In this document: positions 25,057 through 33,043 of the stretch, one piece after another
Layout: every line of letters starts with the position of its first letter
How positions within the stretch are numbered: position 1 is the first letter of the stretch
NCBI GenBank assembly: GCA_036276235.1
Contig: DATBDZ010000280.1
Location: 1 to 39,928 of the forward strand
DNA from: JANWHF01 sp036276235
GTDB taxonomy: Bacteria > Planctomycetota > Phycisphaerae > Tepidisphaerales > Tepidisphaeraceae
Length of the DNA: 39,928 nucleotides
Direction: 5' to 3'
Program-made: the position numbers and the translations under genes
Notes under the pieces: model-generated
Databases searched by the model: none
Told to the model about the DNA's origin: nothing
Seen by the model: only the letters and a program-made list of their open reading frames with translations

Positions 25057-25867
25057 ATTAACGGTGACGCGAACCTTTATTTGCGATTTCCCCTATTTTA
25101 CTTCGTTGTCTTCCATCGCGTCCGTCTTATTCCCCCGCTTCCTCCATCCGATCTGCCGGCCGCGCGGGCGGAGCGTCTGGTCCAGATTCAGCTTGGTGGC
25201 GGTTCGTTTCGTCCACAAGTCATCGCCGAGTGGACGGCCGCGCTCGATGTGCTGCTTCATCGCCTGCTCCTCCAGCTGCGTCTGCGGCTCATTCACGAGA
25301 TCGAGCCAGCGCGGCGGCCGCTCGATCGGCCAATCGGCCAGCAGCGGATAGAGATCGTGTGAGCGATGTTGCCGCACGAAGCAGCTTCCCCATGGCCATC
25401 GCTCCGCGGCTTTTGCGACGTTCGCGCGAAGCGGATTGCGCTCGACGTATCGCAGTACGGTCAGCAGATGGCGGTCCTGCTGGATCGGGAAGCTCTTGAA
25501 TCGTCCCTGATACAGATGCCCGAGCCCGACGGCGTTGTGCGCGTGCTTCCAGCGCTGCGCGTGCGTGAGCGTCAGCCAGCGCATGAACGAGGTCAGCTCG
25601 CCATCGCGCTTGGGCCAGAGGACAAAATGCCAGTGGTTGGACATGATGCACCAGTCGAGGATGCGAATCGGCAAGCGCTCGAATGCCTCGAGCATGATTT
25701 TCTCGAAGGCCAGAAAATCGGTCTCGTGCTTGAAGAGCTTGAGTTTTCCGTTGGCACGATTGAGGACGTGATAGACGACGCCACCGGGGGCGTTTCGGGC
25801 GACTCTGGGCATGAAAGTGAGGATAACCGATCGGGAAATCGAAATAAAGGTTCGCGTCACCTTTAAT
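25057..25867 (-). mobile_element. RAYT unit flanked by inverted repeats (REPtron-like)
   Basis: The transposase gene is enclosed by two near-identical inverted sequences: 25057-25092 directly after its stop codon, and 25833-25867 just before its start. They share the core GGTGACGCGAACCTTTATTT, then CGATTTCCC, with one inserted base and one substitution. This is the arrangement expected of a REP-associated transposase with its own cognate REP pair. I saw no target-site duplication. It sits between an EamA gene and a flagellin terminator, without breaking a recognisable gene. Confidence 0.82.
25093..25812 (-). CDS. REP-associated tyrosine transposase (RAYT, Y1 HUH)
   Basis: A 239-residue protein starting at ATG 25812 (MPRVARNAPGGVVYHVLNRANG). 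It has the Y1-transposase HUH motif in CIMSNHWHFVLWP (H-W-H) and the catalytic tyrosine region GLGHLYQGRFKSFPIQQDRHLLTVLRYVERNPLRA. Such proteins nick and join single-stranded REP hairpins and are domesticated relatives of IS200/IS605 transposases. The C-terminal ~60 residues are basic and low in structure (RPRGRQIGWRKRGNKTD). The TAG stop touches the left inverted repeat. There is no TnpB-like gene. It is the only transposase seen in the window and a candidate mobiliser of one or more of the repeat families. Confidence 0.93.
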   Translation of the reverse strand: MPRVARNAPGGVVYHVLNRANGKLKLFKHETDFLAFEKIMLEAFERLPIRILDWCIMSNHWHFVLWPKRDGELTSFMRWLTLTHAQRWKHAHNAVGLGHLYQGRFKSFPIQQDRHLLTVLRYVERNPLRANVAKAAERWPWGSCFVRQHRSHDLYPLLADWPIERPPRWLDLVNEPQTQLEEQAMKQHIERGRPLGDDLWTKRTATKLNLDQTLRPRGRQIGWRKRGNKTDAMEDNEVK

Positions 25868-25891
25868 CGCGTGTCGTCCGTGTGATGCCAA

Positions 25892-25930
25892 CAAAAAGAC
25901 ACCCCCGATCCGCACGGGATCGGGGGTGTC
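25892..25930 (-). terminator. Rho-independent terminator of the distal flagellin gene
   Basis: A perfect 14-bp stem (25898-25911 with 25917-25930, GACACCCCCGATCC and complement) with a five-base loop. Read on the minus strand, it is followed by a TTTTTG run. It lies 60 bases after the flagellin stop codon. Confidence 0.92.
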
Positions 25931-25990
25931 GGGACTTGTGAGAACGAGCGGATGAGTTATCCGCTCGAATTGGAATCAACCGCGAACGGC

Positions 25991-27424
25991 TCATCCGCCG
26001 CGCAGAAGCGTCAGAGCGATCTGCGGGGTGGCGTTGGCCTGCGACAACACGGTGGTTGACGCCTGCTGCAACACCTGGGCCCGCGTGAGGTTGGCGGTTT
26101 CCTTCGCGAAGTCGGTATCAGCGATCGCGCTTTCGGAAGCCGACACGTTCTCGTAAGCAACGCTGAGGTTATTGATGGTCGAACCGAGCGTGTACTTCTG
26201 GAACGCACCGAGACGGCCACGAAGGCTCGCGACCTGAGAGATCGCATTGCTAAGGATCGACTGGGCGCCGGTCAGGCTGGCGGAACTGAGGTTGTTCGCA
26301 CCGCCGCTTTGAAGGCTGCTGAGGAATCCGGTAACGGAATCGCCCAGGTTGCCGGTGGAAACGGCCTGGATGCCGATGGCCACCTTGTCGGATTCGGTCA
26401 CCTTTGAGCCCAGCGAGAAGACGGCTCCGCCGCCGGTGATGCCGAACGTCTTGGTATGGCCGGCGTTGAGGCCAGTCGAGAGCTTAAGGCTCACGTCCAA
26501 GGAAGAGTTGCGGTAGGAGACGTTCAGGCCGTCTGCCTGTGCCGCGGCTCCGTTGACGATGACGGCGGCATCCTTCCCGAATGCCTTGCCGCTCGTTCCG
26601 CCGGTGACGGCAAAGGTGCCGCTGACCGTCTTGACGCTGACGTAGTCCTTTGACCCGTAGTCGTTGGCCTTGAGGACCAGCGAGCCGCCGCTGGCCGATG
26701 CCGTCACACCGGTCACCGATGTGATGTTGTTGATGGCGGTAGCGACCGACGAGATCGTCGAGCTACCGGCAAAGCTGAGCTGCTGCGTGCCCTTGTTGCC
26801 GGACACCTCGATGGTGATGGCGCTGCCGGCAATGTATCCGCGGCCGGCGGCAGTGTTGGCGGCGAAGTTGACCCGCCCTTCGGTGGCGCTGTTGGTCACC
26901 TGCACCACAACCGCTTCGGTCGTGTTGCCGGGAAGATTCGCGGCATTGACCTGCAGTGTTGCGAACGCGCTGGCGGCAACGCTGCTGGTGGTGTAATCAA
27001 AGTTGCCGTTGAGCAATTGCTTGCCCTGGAACGATGTGGCGCCAGCGATACGGTTGATCGTGTTGAGGATCGAGTCAACCTGGAGCTGATTGGCGGCGAC
27101 TTCGTCGCTGCTCAGACCACCGGAGTTGGCCGACTGATTGACCAGGCCGTCCAACTGATTGAGCAGATTGCTGACCTCATTGAGGCCGCCTTCGGCTGTA
27201 CCAACCAGATTGTTGGCGCGGTTGGCGTTATCGATCGCCTGGGTGATGCCGGTTTGCTCGGCCTTGAGACCTTCGCTGGCGATGAGGCCTGCGGGATCGT
27301 CGGCACCGGTGTTGATTTTCAAACCAGTGCTCAAGCGTTGCAGACTCGTCTGCAACGCGGCGGTATTTTTCGTCAGCGAATTCTGCGCTATAAGCGAGCT
27401 GACGTTGGTGTTAATTCTGGCCAT
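25991..27424 (-). CDS. fliC: Flagellin, distal copy
   Basis: A 477-residue filament subunit. The D0/D1 N-terminus (INTNVSSLIAQNSL, LQRLSTGLKINTGADDPAGL) and C-terminus (GRLGAFQKYTLGSTINNL, ESAIADTDFAKETANLTRAQVL) are typical. The middle ~200 residues are a variable domain with a Flagellin_IN-like segment (SFAGSSTISSVATAINNITS). GGAG lies about ten bases before ATG 27424, within a probable CsrA-controlled leader. It has its own terminator. The second flagellin gene, 28094-29527, codes for exactly the same number of residues, but the variable domains differ. It would be exported by the flagellar type III system. Confidence 0.96.
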   Translation of the reverse strand: MARINTNVSSLIAQNSLTKNTAALQTSLQRLSTGLKINTGADDPAGLIASEGLKAEQTGITQAIDNANRANNLVGTAEGGLNEVSNLLNQLDGLVNQSANSGGLSSDEVAANQLQVDSILNTINRIAGATSFQGKQLLNGNFDYTTSSVAASAFATLQVNAANLPGNTTEAVVVQVTNSATEGRVNFAANTAAGRGYIAGSAITIEVSGNKGTQQLSFAGSSTISSVATAINNITSVTGVTASASGGSLVLKANDYGSKDYVSVKTVSGTFAVTGGTSGKAFGKDAAVIVNGAAAQADGLNVSYRNSSLDVSLKLSTGLNAGHTKTFGITGGGAVFSLGSKVTESDKVAIGIQAVSTGNLGDSVTGFLSSLQSGGANNLSSASLTGAQSILSNAISQVASLRGRLGAFQKYTLGSTINNLSVAYENVSASESAIADTDFAKETANLTRAQVLQQASTTVLSQANATPQIALTLLRGG

Positions 27425-27433
27425 TGTCTTGTC

Positions 27434-27479
27434 TCTCCATGACGCTGATGCAATGGGATCTGCGGTCCTGTTGCATCAG
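27434..27479 (-). promoter_or_regulatory. Leader hairpin and candidate CsrA site of the distal flagellin
   Basis: Read on the minus strand, a perfect 9-bp stem (CTGATGCAA at one side, TTGCATCAG at the other; 27471-27479 and 27445-27453) carries a 17-base loop containing CAGGA. It is followed by ATGGAGAG, in which an ANGGA motif (27436-27440) overlaps the Shine-Dalgarno sequence. CsrA proteins bind GGA in hairpin loops and on Shine-Dalgarno sequences, and csrA is nearby. Confidence 0.55.
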
Positions 27480-27747
27480 GCAAGTTGTGCGTGGGCGGGC
27501 GGACATCCGCTGGTGGCGGACACTCGTCCGCTTCACGCCCGTTCATTCCCTTGAATTGCTCGCGCCCGACGGTACGGCTGTCGTGCGGACCACACGAAAG
27601 GTAATTCACCTTCCGATTTCAGAAAGCACGGCCCAAAGGTTTAGCCGGCCTTCTGGACGCCTCATCGACGGCCTCCTTTCTCACAAGTCCGCCTGAATCG
27701 CGGCAGAGGACCAGCGGTCCTACAGACGGATCAGGTCACCGGTCTCA

Positions 27748-27773
27748 TCGTCGGTGGAATTGGGGGGACTTTA
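27748..27773 (-). promoter_or_regulatory. Weak candidate sigma-28 (FliA) promoter for the distal flagellin
   Basis: On the minus strand, TAAAGT is followed after about 14 bases by ACCGACGA, close to the flagellar sigma consensus TAAA-N15-GCCGATAA only in its -35 half and CCGA core. It would give a leader of over 300 bases. The rest of 27480-27990 shows no better promoter. Confidence 0.25.
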
Positions 27774-27990
27774 GGTGCGAAGTGCTCCACCCTGCGGCAA
27801 GTGGTTATCGGCTTGGGACCTGCGCGCGGGCCGAGCAGCTAATCCCCTCTCTTATGGGACAAGACATGCGCGCGGAACGGCTATGCGGAATGATCGCAAA
27901 TTGCCGGCGCGAAAGTGCGGTTGGATCTGTGAAGTGAGGTCTGAAGGAGGATTCGCACTGACGCGGAACTACGCCATGCAGCGCGAACGC

Positions 27991-28048
27991 GGCGGGCAGT
28001 GCCCGCCCTACGAATGAACGTCGCGCGTAGGGCGGGCATTGCCCGCCG
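27991..28048. repeat. GGCGGGCACTGCCCGCC inverted pair between the flagellin genes
   Basis: Left arm GGCGGGCAGTGCCCGCCCTACG and right arm CGTAGGGCGGGCATTGCCCGCC around a 14-base centre. Other copies are at 1288-1344, 33250-33272 (half), 39730-39752 (half) and 39843-39900. It is downstream of the proximal flagellin and could attenuate read-through into the distal one. Confidence 0.92.
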
Positions 28049-28093
28049 CATTTTCCGCGAGGCGACGTGCGCGAGATTTAATCGGCCGCTGGC

Positions 28094-29527
28094 TTAGTGA
28101 CCTTGCAACAACGACAGCACAGTTTGCGGCGTCGAGTTTGCCGTCGCCAATACGCTGGTGCCGGCTTGCGTGAGAATCTGATCGCGCGTCAGATTTGCGG
28201 TTTCTGTCGCGAAATCTGCGTCGCGGATCGAGCTTTCGCTGGAGGTTACATTCTCCACCGCGACGTTCAGCGAGTTCATGTTCGTCTGCAACGTGTTCTT
28301 CTCGAACGCGCCCAGGCGCCCGCGCATCACCGCGACCTGATTGATCGCGATATCGATGATCTTGGAGGCGGTTTCGGAATGGCCTTCCACCAGCGTCGAA
28401 GCGCCGCCGGTCACGATGTCGTTGAGGAAACCGTTGTTAAAGTCGCCGAGCTTGCTGGCGGCGACGGATTGAATGCCGATGTTCACCTGCTGATTGGAGG
28501 TGACCGCGCCGCCGAGCTGGAATAGCGCGCCGCCGCCGGTGATGGCGAAGCTCAACTGGCCCGCGCCAAATGTCTTGTCGAGCGTCATGTCCAGATTCAG
28601 GTTATCGGTATTGACCTTTAACGACAGCCCTTCGCCGGTAACCAGCGAGCCGTTCACGGTTGCCACGGCATCGACGCCGTTAACGCGGGTGACGCCGTTT
28701 CCGGTGGAGTTGACGGTGCTGAAGGTTCCCCGCTGGGCGGTCACCGAAACAAAGTTCTTGGACCCATAACCCGTACTATTGAAGATGATCCCGCTGGCGA
28801 GCGTCGCGGGATTCTTCAGGACCGCGGAAACGCCGGTGGAATCGGCGACGCCGTTGATCGCGTAAGCGATCGCCGACACCTTGGCGCCACTGGTGAACGT
28901 GAGCGATTGAACGCCGGTGTTGCCGGTGATCGTCAGCGTCACGGAGCTGACGATCGAGCTGGCCTTGAATTCCAGGTCGGCAGTTTTGCCGCTGGTGATG
29001 ACGTTGATGTTGACGGGGATGTTGGGATTGGTCCCGAAGTTGGCCTGCGAGATATCCAGCGAGCGGATCTGGTTGTTGTTCACGCCGCTGGTGATGTAAT
29101 CGAGGCTGCCGTTGATCAGATTGAGGCCGGCGAAGCTCGTGGTGTTGGCGATGCGCGTGATGCTCTGAACCGCCGAGTCAATCTGCAACTGATTGGCTGC
29201 GATTTCATCTGGCGAGAGCGCGCCGCTGTTGGCCGCCTGCACCGTCAATGACTTGATGTTCAGCAGCATCGACGCGACTTCGTTGAGCGCGCCTTCTGCC
29301 GTGGAAATGACGTTGGTGGCGCGCTGCGAGTTATCGACTGCCTGATTGAGGCCGGCGATTTCGCTGCGGAGCGTCTCGCTGGCGATGAGACCCGCCGGGT
29401 CATCAGCGCCGCTGTTGATGCGTAAGCCTGTGGACAATCGCTGCAGCGTGTTCGACAGCGCGCTTTGCGACTTGGCGAGGCTGCGCTGGGCGATCATCGA
29501 CGAGACGTTTGTGTTGATACGGGACAT
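28094..29527 (-). CDS. fliC: Flagellin, proximal copy next to csrA
   Basis: A 477-residue flagellin starting at ATG 29527 (MSRINTNVSSMIAQRSL) after GGAGG; an in-frame extension to 29638 is not supported. Conserved ends are LQRLSTGLRINSGADDPAGLIASETLRSE and GRLGAFEKNTLQTNMNSLNVAVENVTSSESSIRDADFATETANLTRDQIL. The central domain has Flagellin_IN-like SLTFTSGAKVSAIAYAINGVAD. It lies 153 bases downstream of csrA on the same strand, so the two are probably on one message, and its leader has two well-formed CsrA-type sites. It differs from the distal flagellin throughout the middle region. Confidence 0.96.
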   Translation of the reverse strand: MSRINTNVSSMIAQRSLAKSQSALSNTLQRLSTGLRINSGADDPAGLIASETLRSEIAGLNQAVDNSQRATNVISTAEGALNEVASMLLNIKSLTVQAANSGALSPDEIAANQLQIDSAVQSITRIANTTSFAGLNLINGSLDYITSGVNNNQIRSLDISQANFGTNPNIPVNINVITSGKTADLEFKASSIVSSVTLTITGNTGVQSLTFTSGAKVSAIAYAINGVADSTGVSAVLKNPATLASGIIFNSTGYGSKNFVSVTAQRGTFSTVNSTGNGVTRVNGVDAVATVNGSLVTGEGLSLKVNTDNLNLDMTLDKTFGAGQLSFAITGGGALFQLGGAVTSNQQVNIGIQSVAASKLGDFNNGFLNDIVTGGASTLVEGHSETASKIIDIAINQVAVMRGRLGAFEKNTLQTNMNSLNVAVENVTSSESSIRDADFATETANLTRDQILTQAGTSVLATANSTPQTVLSLLQGH

Positions 29528-29532
29528 GCCAA

Positions 29533-29571
29533 TCCTCCGTGATTGTCTGGCGGCCCCAATCCCTGGGGCCG
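29533..29571 (-). promoter_or_regulatory. Two CsrA-type binding sites in the proximal flagellin leader
   Basis: Read on the minus strand, a 7-bp GC stem (CGGCCCC with GGGGCCG, 29551-29571) presents the loop AGGGATT, which holds the consensus ANGGA (29560-29564). Twenty bases further is ACGGAGGA (29533-29540), an ANGGA overlapping the Shine-Dalgarno sequence of the flagellin. One hairpin-loop site plus one site on the ribosome binding site is the layout of the Bacillus hag leader. Confidence 0.68.
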
Positions 29572-29680
29572 GAAATCGGCCGGCGACACAAACGACTCTC
29601 GCCGGTCCGGCGCGTGCGATGCGGCTTGCTTGGCGCACCGCTCGTTGCGGATGCGCCTCTGCGCCGCGATATCGCCGCGG

Positions 29681-29935
29681 TTACTTCTTGTCTTCCTTGG
29701 GCTGCGGATTCTTCGGGGCGATCTTTCCAAGACCCGAAAGATCCTCGGGTTTCACCTGCGCCGCCGCCCGGTTTTCACGTCGGATGGCGTCGTATACTTC
29801 CTTGCGGTGGACGCTGATTTCCTTTGGGGCATTGATCCCCAGGCGAACCTTGTCGCCGCGGATATCCACGACGGTGACTTCGATGTCATCGCCGATCATG
29901 ATCGTCTCGTCCCGCTGTCTGGACAGCACCAGCAT
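29681..29935 (-). CDS. csrA: CsrA, translational regulator
   Basis: An 84-residue CsrA. The core is canonical: MLVLSRQRDETIMIGDDIEVTVVDIRGDKVRLGINAPKEISVHRKEVYDAI, including the conserved L4, R6, and the R44-equivalent in VHRKEVY. Start ATG 29935 follows GGAAGGAG; the in-frame extension to 30004 is not supported. Compared with the 61-residue enterobacterial protein it has a longer C-terminal tail (NRAAAQVKPEDLSGLGKI...), as in species where FliW binds CsrA. It would dimerise, bind GGA motifs in the flagellin leaders and block translation until FliW sequesters it. It is encoded between fliW and flagellin, all on one strand. Confidence 0.96.
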   Translation of the reverse strand: MLVLSRQRDETIMIGDDIEVTVVDIRGDKVRLGINAPKEISVHRKEVYDAIRRENRAAAQVKPEDLSGLGKIAPKNPQPKEDKK

Positions 29936-30320
29936 GTTTGGCTCCTTCCTTGGGTAAGGGGCCGAGCGCCCGAATGGTCTCAGAGCTGAGAAGCCATCAA
30001 GCACTCAAGCCCGCCCGGGCCCGCGGCGCACGCGGCAAAAGCCGGATGCATCGACGGCCCGATAACCCGCAACTTCCTTGTCGCGGGGCGCTGGTGGGCT
30101 CAAAGCGATTGTATCCCACCAGCACATCATGCGTGCGGAGATTCGCGGACAGCAGCGTGGCGTTTAACGGTCACAAAGCGCCGAAATCTCCGGGCTTCGC
30201 CGGCTTCCGATCCGATCGTGCCGATTACCGCGTTTATCCTGCCCAACTGCGGTCCGGATTACCGGACGTGGCAAGCGAGGAGACGCGGGCAAAAGGCAGC
30301 GCGCGGCGCGGATGGCGCGG
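29936..30320. other. Gap between fliW and csrA, no feature recognised
   Basis: This 385-base stretch holds csrA's Shine-Dalgarno sequence and a GC-rich CCCGCCCGGGCCCGCGG segment near 30010-30030. I found no open frame that looks coding, none of the recurrent repeats and no convincing flagellar promoter. It may carry a csrA promoter. Confidence 0.4.
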
Positions 30321-30773
30321 CTAGGCCGACTTGGCCAGCGGCACTTCCGCCGACTGGAGCCGCAACAGCGGCTGGCGCGTTGTCCATTTCTTCTCTGTGA
30401 GCACCACCTGCATGCCCAGCCGGTTGCCCGCGTTCACCACGATGGGGCCCAGCAGGTTGCCGGTGAGCCATTCGCCCACCTTGTTGCAGATGACAAACAC
30501 CTGCGCCAGGGTCTGATCTTCCATGTGCAGTTCCTGGCGGTGCTCGTCACGCAGGGGCGTGCCGTAGTCCTTAAAGAAGATGGCCGGATCGGTGACGATG
30601 AACGCGAGGTTCGGATCGTCGATCGATTGCAGCCAGAAGAAGTAGTTTTCGGTTCCGGTCTGCACCAGCGCGTAGCGGGTGTGATCGGGGAACCCCAGCA
30701 GCCCGTTCGGAAAAGTCATGACACGATCGTCTTCGATCGTGACGGCCCCGAACCTGGTAGTCTGGATCACCAT
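30321..30773 (-). CDS. fliW: FliW, flagellar assembly factor and CsrA antagonist
   Basis: A 150-residue protein with the family pattern: TTRFGAVTIEDDRVMTFPNGLLGFPDHTRYAL at the N-terminus, FFWLQSIDDPNLAFIVTDP in the middle, and NLLGPIVVNAGNRLGMQVVL near the C-terminus. FliW binds either flagellin or CsrA. When flagellin is exported, FliW is free to bind CsrA and lift repression of flagellin translation. GGAG lies before ATG 30773. It lies upstream of csrA with the conserved fliW-csrA-flagellin order. Confidence 0.95.
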   Translation of the reverse strand: MVIQTTRFGAVTIEDDRVMTFPNGLLGFPDHTRYALVQTGTENYFFWLQSIDDPNLAFIVTDPAIFFKDYGTPLRDEHRQELHMEDQTLAQVFVICNKVGEWLTGNLLGPIVVNAGNRLGMQVVLTEKKWTTRQPLLRLQSAEVPLAKSA

Positions 30774-30880
30774 CTGAACTCCATTTCTCGCGCGGCCCAG
30801 GGCCGCGATCCTGCCCGCGATCTCCGCCGCGAGCGATTACTCCCAAACGTCCCCGGTCTCCGCCGGGAACAACGACATTC

Positions 30881-30968
30881 AAGGCACGAAGGGACGAAGG
30901 CACGAAGGGACGAAGGGATTGGGTCGCATTTCCCTTCGTGCCTGCGTGCCTCCGTGCCTTTGTGCCTT
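30881..30968. repeat. Inverted repeat of AAGGCACGAAGGGACG units
   Basis: The left arm is built of short tandem units (AAGGCACGAAGGGACG, repeated twice) and the right arm of TTCGTGCCTGCGTGCCTCCGTGCC units, separated by a ~17-base centre. It lies between flgL and fliW. It resembles the AGTTGCCAGT family in design (tandem decamers in opposing arms) but not in sequence. Confidence 0.88.
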
Positions 30969-31110
30969 ATCACTTTTCATTCTTCACTCTTCATTTACTT
31001 CGCGCATCTTTCGCCGGCTTCGGCAATTTCTGCTGCGCCTGTCCTTCATTTGATTGCATTTAATGCAATCAGAATAGACAGCACGCAACAATTAGCAAGC
31101 CGCGTGCCAC

Positions 31111-33033
31111 TCATTGCAGGAAATCCATTAACGATTGATTCATTACCTTCGACGCCGTTTCCAGGGATGCCTGCAATGATTGCTGCAATGTCTGGAACTT
31201 GGTGATCGCCGTGGTGAAATCCGTGTCCGTCAGATTCGAGAGCAGCGAGTTGGTCGCAACGTTCTCGTCCTGAATGCGGCTCTGGCGTGACTGCATCTCC
31301 TGTACGCGCGCGCCAACCTGGCCGCGCATCTTTATCACGTTGTTTTGATCATTCTTCAGTCCTTCGCCGGCGCTGGTGATCGAAGCATCGTCGCCCGCAT
31401 TGAGTGCGTTGCGAAGCTGCGCCAGATTGGCGAAGACGCCATTGGTCGTGATCGGATTCACATCAGCGCCGAAGATCGTGTTGCCGACGACGGGCGCCGT
31501 CAGCCCCAGATCGGCAGCCGCGCTGGAAAAGTTCTTGGGCGTGACGCTGAGCGTCGAGCCGCCGCTGGTCGAATCCGAAAGGACGATCCCATTTCCGCTG
31601 GCGGCGAAGCTTGCGCTCACGCCGCCGCCCGCGTCGGCAGTATTGATGTCGTTGATGACATCCTGGATCGTCGTCGCGCCGGCAATGGACACTGAGAAGT
31701 TCGTCCCATCAGCGCGGGTAATCAGAAAATCCGGCCCGCTTGCGGCAAGCGTCATCGGGCGGCCATTGTTCAGATCAGCGAGCGGCGTCGAGGGTGTAAG
31801 GCTGCGGATGCCAAGGTCAGTCGCCGTCGTGCCACCATTTTCGCCGATGGTCATCGGCGCGCCCTGCGTGGGATTGAGCACTTCAATACCAGTGCCGGCG
31901 GCGTTGATCTGTGCCGTCACGGGCGCGCCGGAACTGTTGATCGCGTTCAACAGATCCTGCACGTTGGTCGCACCGGCGAAAGAGATCGTATACGTCTGCT
32001 GTCCGCTGGTGATCTTCAATCCGCTGGCCAGATCGATCGGCGCGCCGGCTTTGAGAGCCGACAGCGGCGTCAGAGCCGTAACGCGCGGCTGAATGGTGGT
32101 GCCGACCAGCGGCGTTCCCGCGCCAGCGCCGGTTGTCTTGAGTATTCCCAGGTCGGCGGCAGTCGTTCCTCCGCCGATGTCTTTGACGGTGATATTGTCG
32201 CCAGCCGCGCCGCTGAGCGTGATCCCCTGCCCGCCGACACTGGCGGTGATTCCGCCGACGCCCGCGGCATTGATCGTGTTGATCACATCCTGCACGCTGA
32301 CGGCTTTTGACAGATCGATCGTCGCACTGACTGCGCCGTTTCCGATGATGATCGAACCCAGATGAACGCCGTCGTTGGATGCGCCATTGACGTCGGTGAG
32401 CCGCGTCGCGCCCGTCAGATTCGGCGTGAGGTTGGCGGCGCTGGGCACGGTCGCCGGCAACTCGCCGAACGCCTGTGCGCCGTTAACCATGAACGCGAGA
32501 TTGGTGTTCGCGTCGAACGTATTTTGCAGGACGTTCTGCGATCCGACGAACTCAACGCCGCTGCCCTTGGTGACGAACGGCGGGATGGTCGATTTGTCGC
32601 CGCCGAAGATATAGACGCCCTGGAACTGCGTGTTGGCCAGGGTCATCGCCTGGTTATAGAGGCCATCGACGATCGCGGCCGCGCCTTGGCGCTGGGCAGG
32701 CGTCACATCGGCGCCGAGATTGGCCGATGCGATCGTCTGCGCCTGCTGAAGGATGTCATTGAGGCTGCTAAGCGAATTGTCGGTGACACCCAGTTGGCTC
32801 TGGCCCGCCGAGAGATTCCCAAGATACGCCTGCCGCTGATCGAGCGTCTTCTGCAACTGCATCGCGACGGAGGCGTCGCTCGGGTTGTCGCTGGGATTGA
32901 TCAGTGATTTGCCGGTCGAGATCTGCTGCTCGATCTGGATGAGCTTTTTCTCAACGTCGCTGATCTGCGACTGCGCCAGGCCCGTTTGATAAAGCGAGCC
33001 GACGCGGGCAAGTTGGAGAGGTTCGAGGCTCAT
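31111..33033 (-). CDS. flgL: FlgL, hook-filament junction protein, enlarged
   Basis: A 640-residue protein starting at ATG 33033 (MSLEPLQLARVGSLYQTGLAQ); the longer frame reads through a 7-base tandem repeat. The flagellin-like N-terminus (QQISTGKSLINPSDNPSDASVAMQLQKTLDQ) and C-terminus (MRGQVGARVQEMQSRQSRIQDENVATNSLLSNLTDTDFTTAITKFQTLQ) are typical. About 300 extra residues lie between, with three flagellin-IN-like modules near 238, 345 and 448 (VSVQDVINTINAAG, TNVQDLLNAINSSG, TTIQDVINDINTAD). Enterobacterial FlgL is near 320 residues, so this is about double. It joins FlgK to the filament. No strong ribosome binding site is visible. Confidence 0.92.
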   Translation of the reverse strand: MSLEPLQLARVGSLYQTGLAQSQISDVEKKLIQIEQQISTGKSLINPSDNPSDASVAMQLQKTLDQRQAYLGNLSAGQSQLGVTDNSLSSLNDILQQAQTIASANLGADVTPAQRQGAAAIVDGLYNQAMTLANTQFQGVYIFGGDKSTIPPFVTKGSGVEFVGSQNVLQNTFDANTNLAFMVNGAQAFGELPATVPSAANLTPNLTGATRLTDVNGASNDGVHLGSIIIGNGAVSATIDLSKAVSVQDVINTINAAGVGGITASVGGQGITLSGAAGDNITVKDIGGGTTAADLGILKTTGAGAGTPLVGTTIQPRVTALTPLSALKAGAPIDLASGLKITSGQQTYTISFAGATNVQDLLNAINSSGAPVTAQINAAGTGIEVLNPTQGAPMTIGENGGTTATDLGIRSLTPSTPLADLNNGRPMTLAASGPDFLITRADGTNFSVSIAGATTIQDVINDINTADAGGGVSASFAASGNGIVLSDSTSGGSTLSVTPKNFSSAAADLGLTAPVVGNTIFGADVNPITTNGVFANLAQLRNALNAGDDASITSAGEGLKNDQNNVIKMRGQVGARVQEMQSRQSRIQDENVATNSLLSNLTDTDFTTAITKFQTLQQSLQASLETASKVMNQSLMDFLQ

Positions 33034-33043
33034 TTCGTGCAGT

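Noticed and set aside
25289..25915. 208-residue open frame across the transposase gene on the same strand
   Set aside because: Shifted frame of the RAYT gene; the HUH and tyrosine motifs are only in the 25093-25812 frame.
27805..27812. Perfect sigma-28 -10 box (GCCGATAA) on the minus strand upstream of the distal flagellin
   Set aside because: No TAAA-like -35 at 15 bases; nearly 400 bases from the start codon. Probably chance.
27775..28017. 80-residue plus-strand ORF between flagellins
   Set aside because: Ends in the GGCGGGCAGTGCCC repeat, has no ribosome binding site and no protein-like pattern.
29938..30324. 128-residue plus-strand ORF in the fliW-csrA gap
   Set aside because: No ribosome binding site, atypical composition and opposed to the operon direction.
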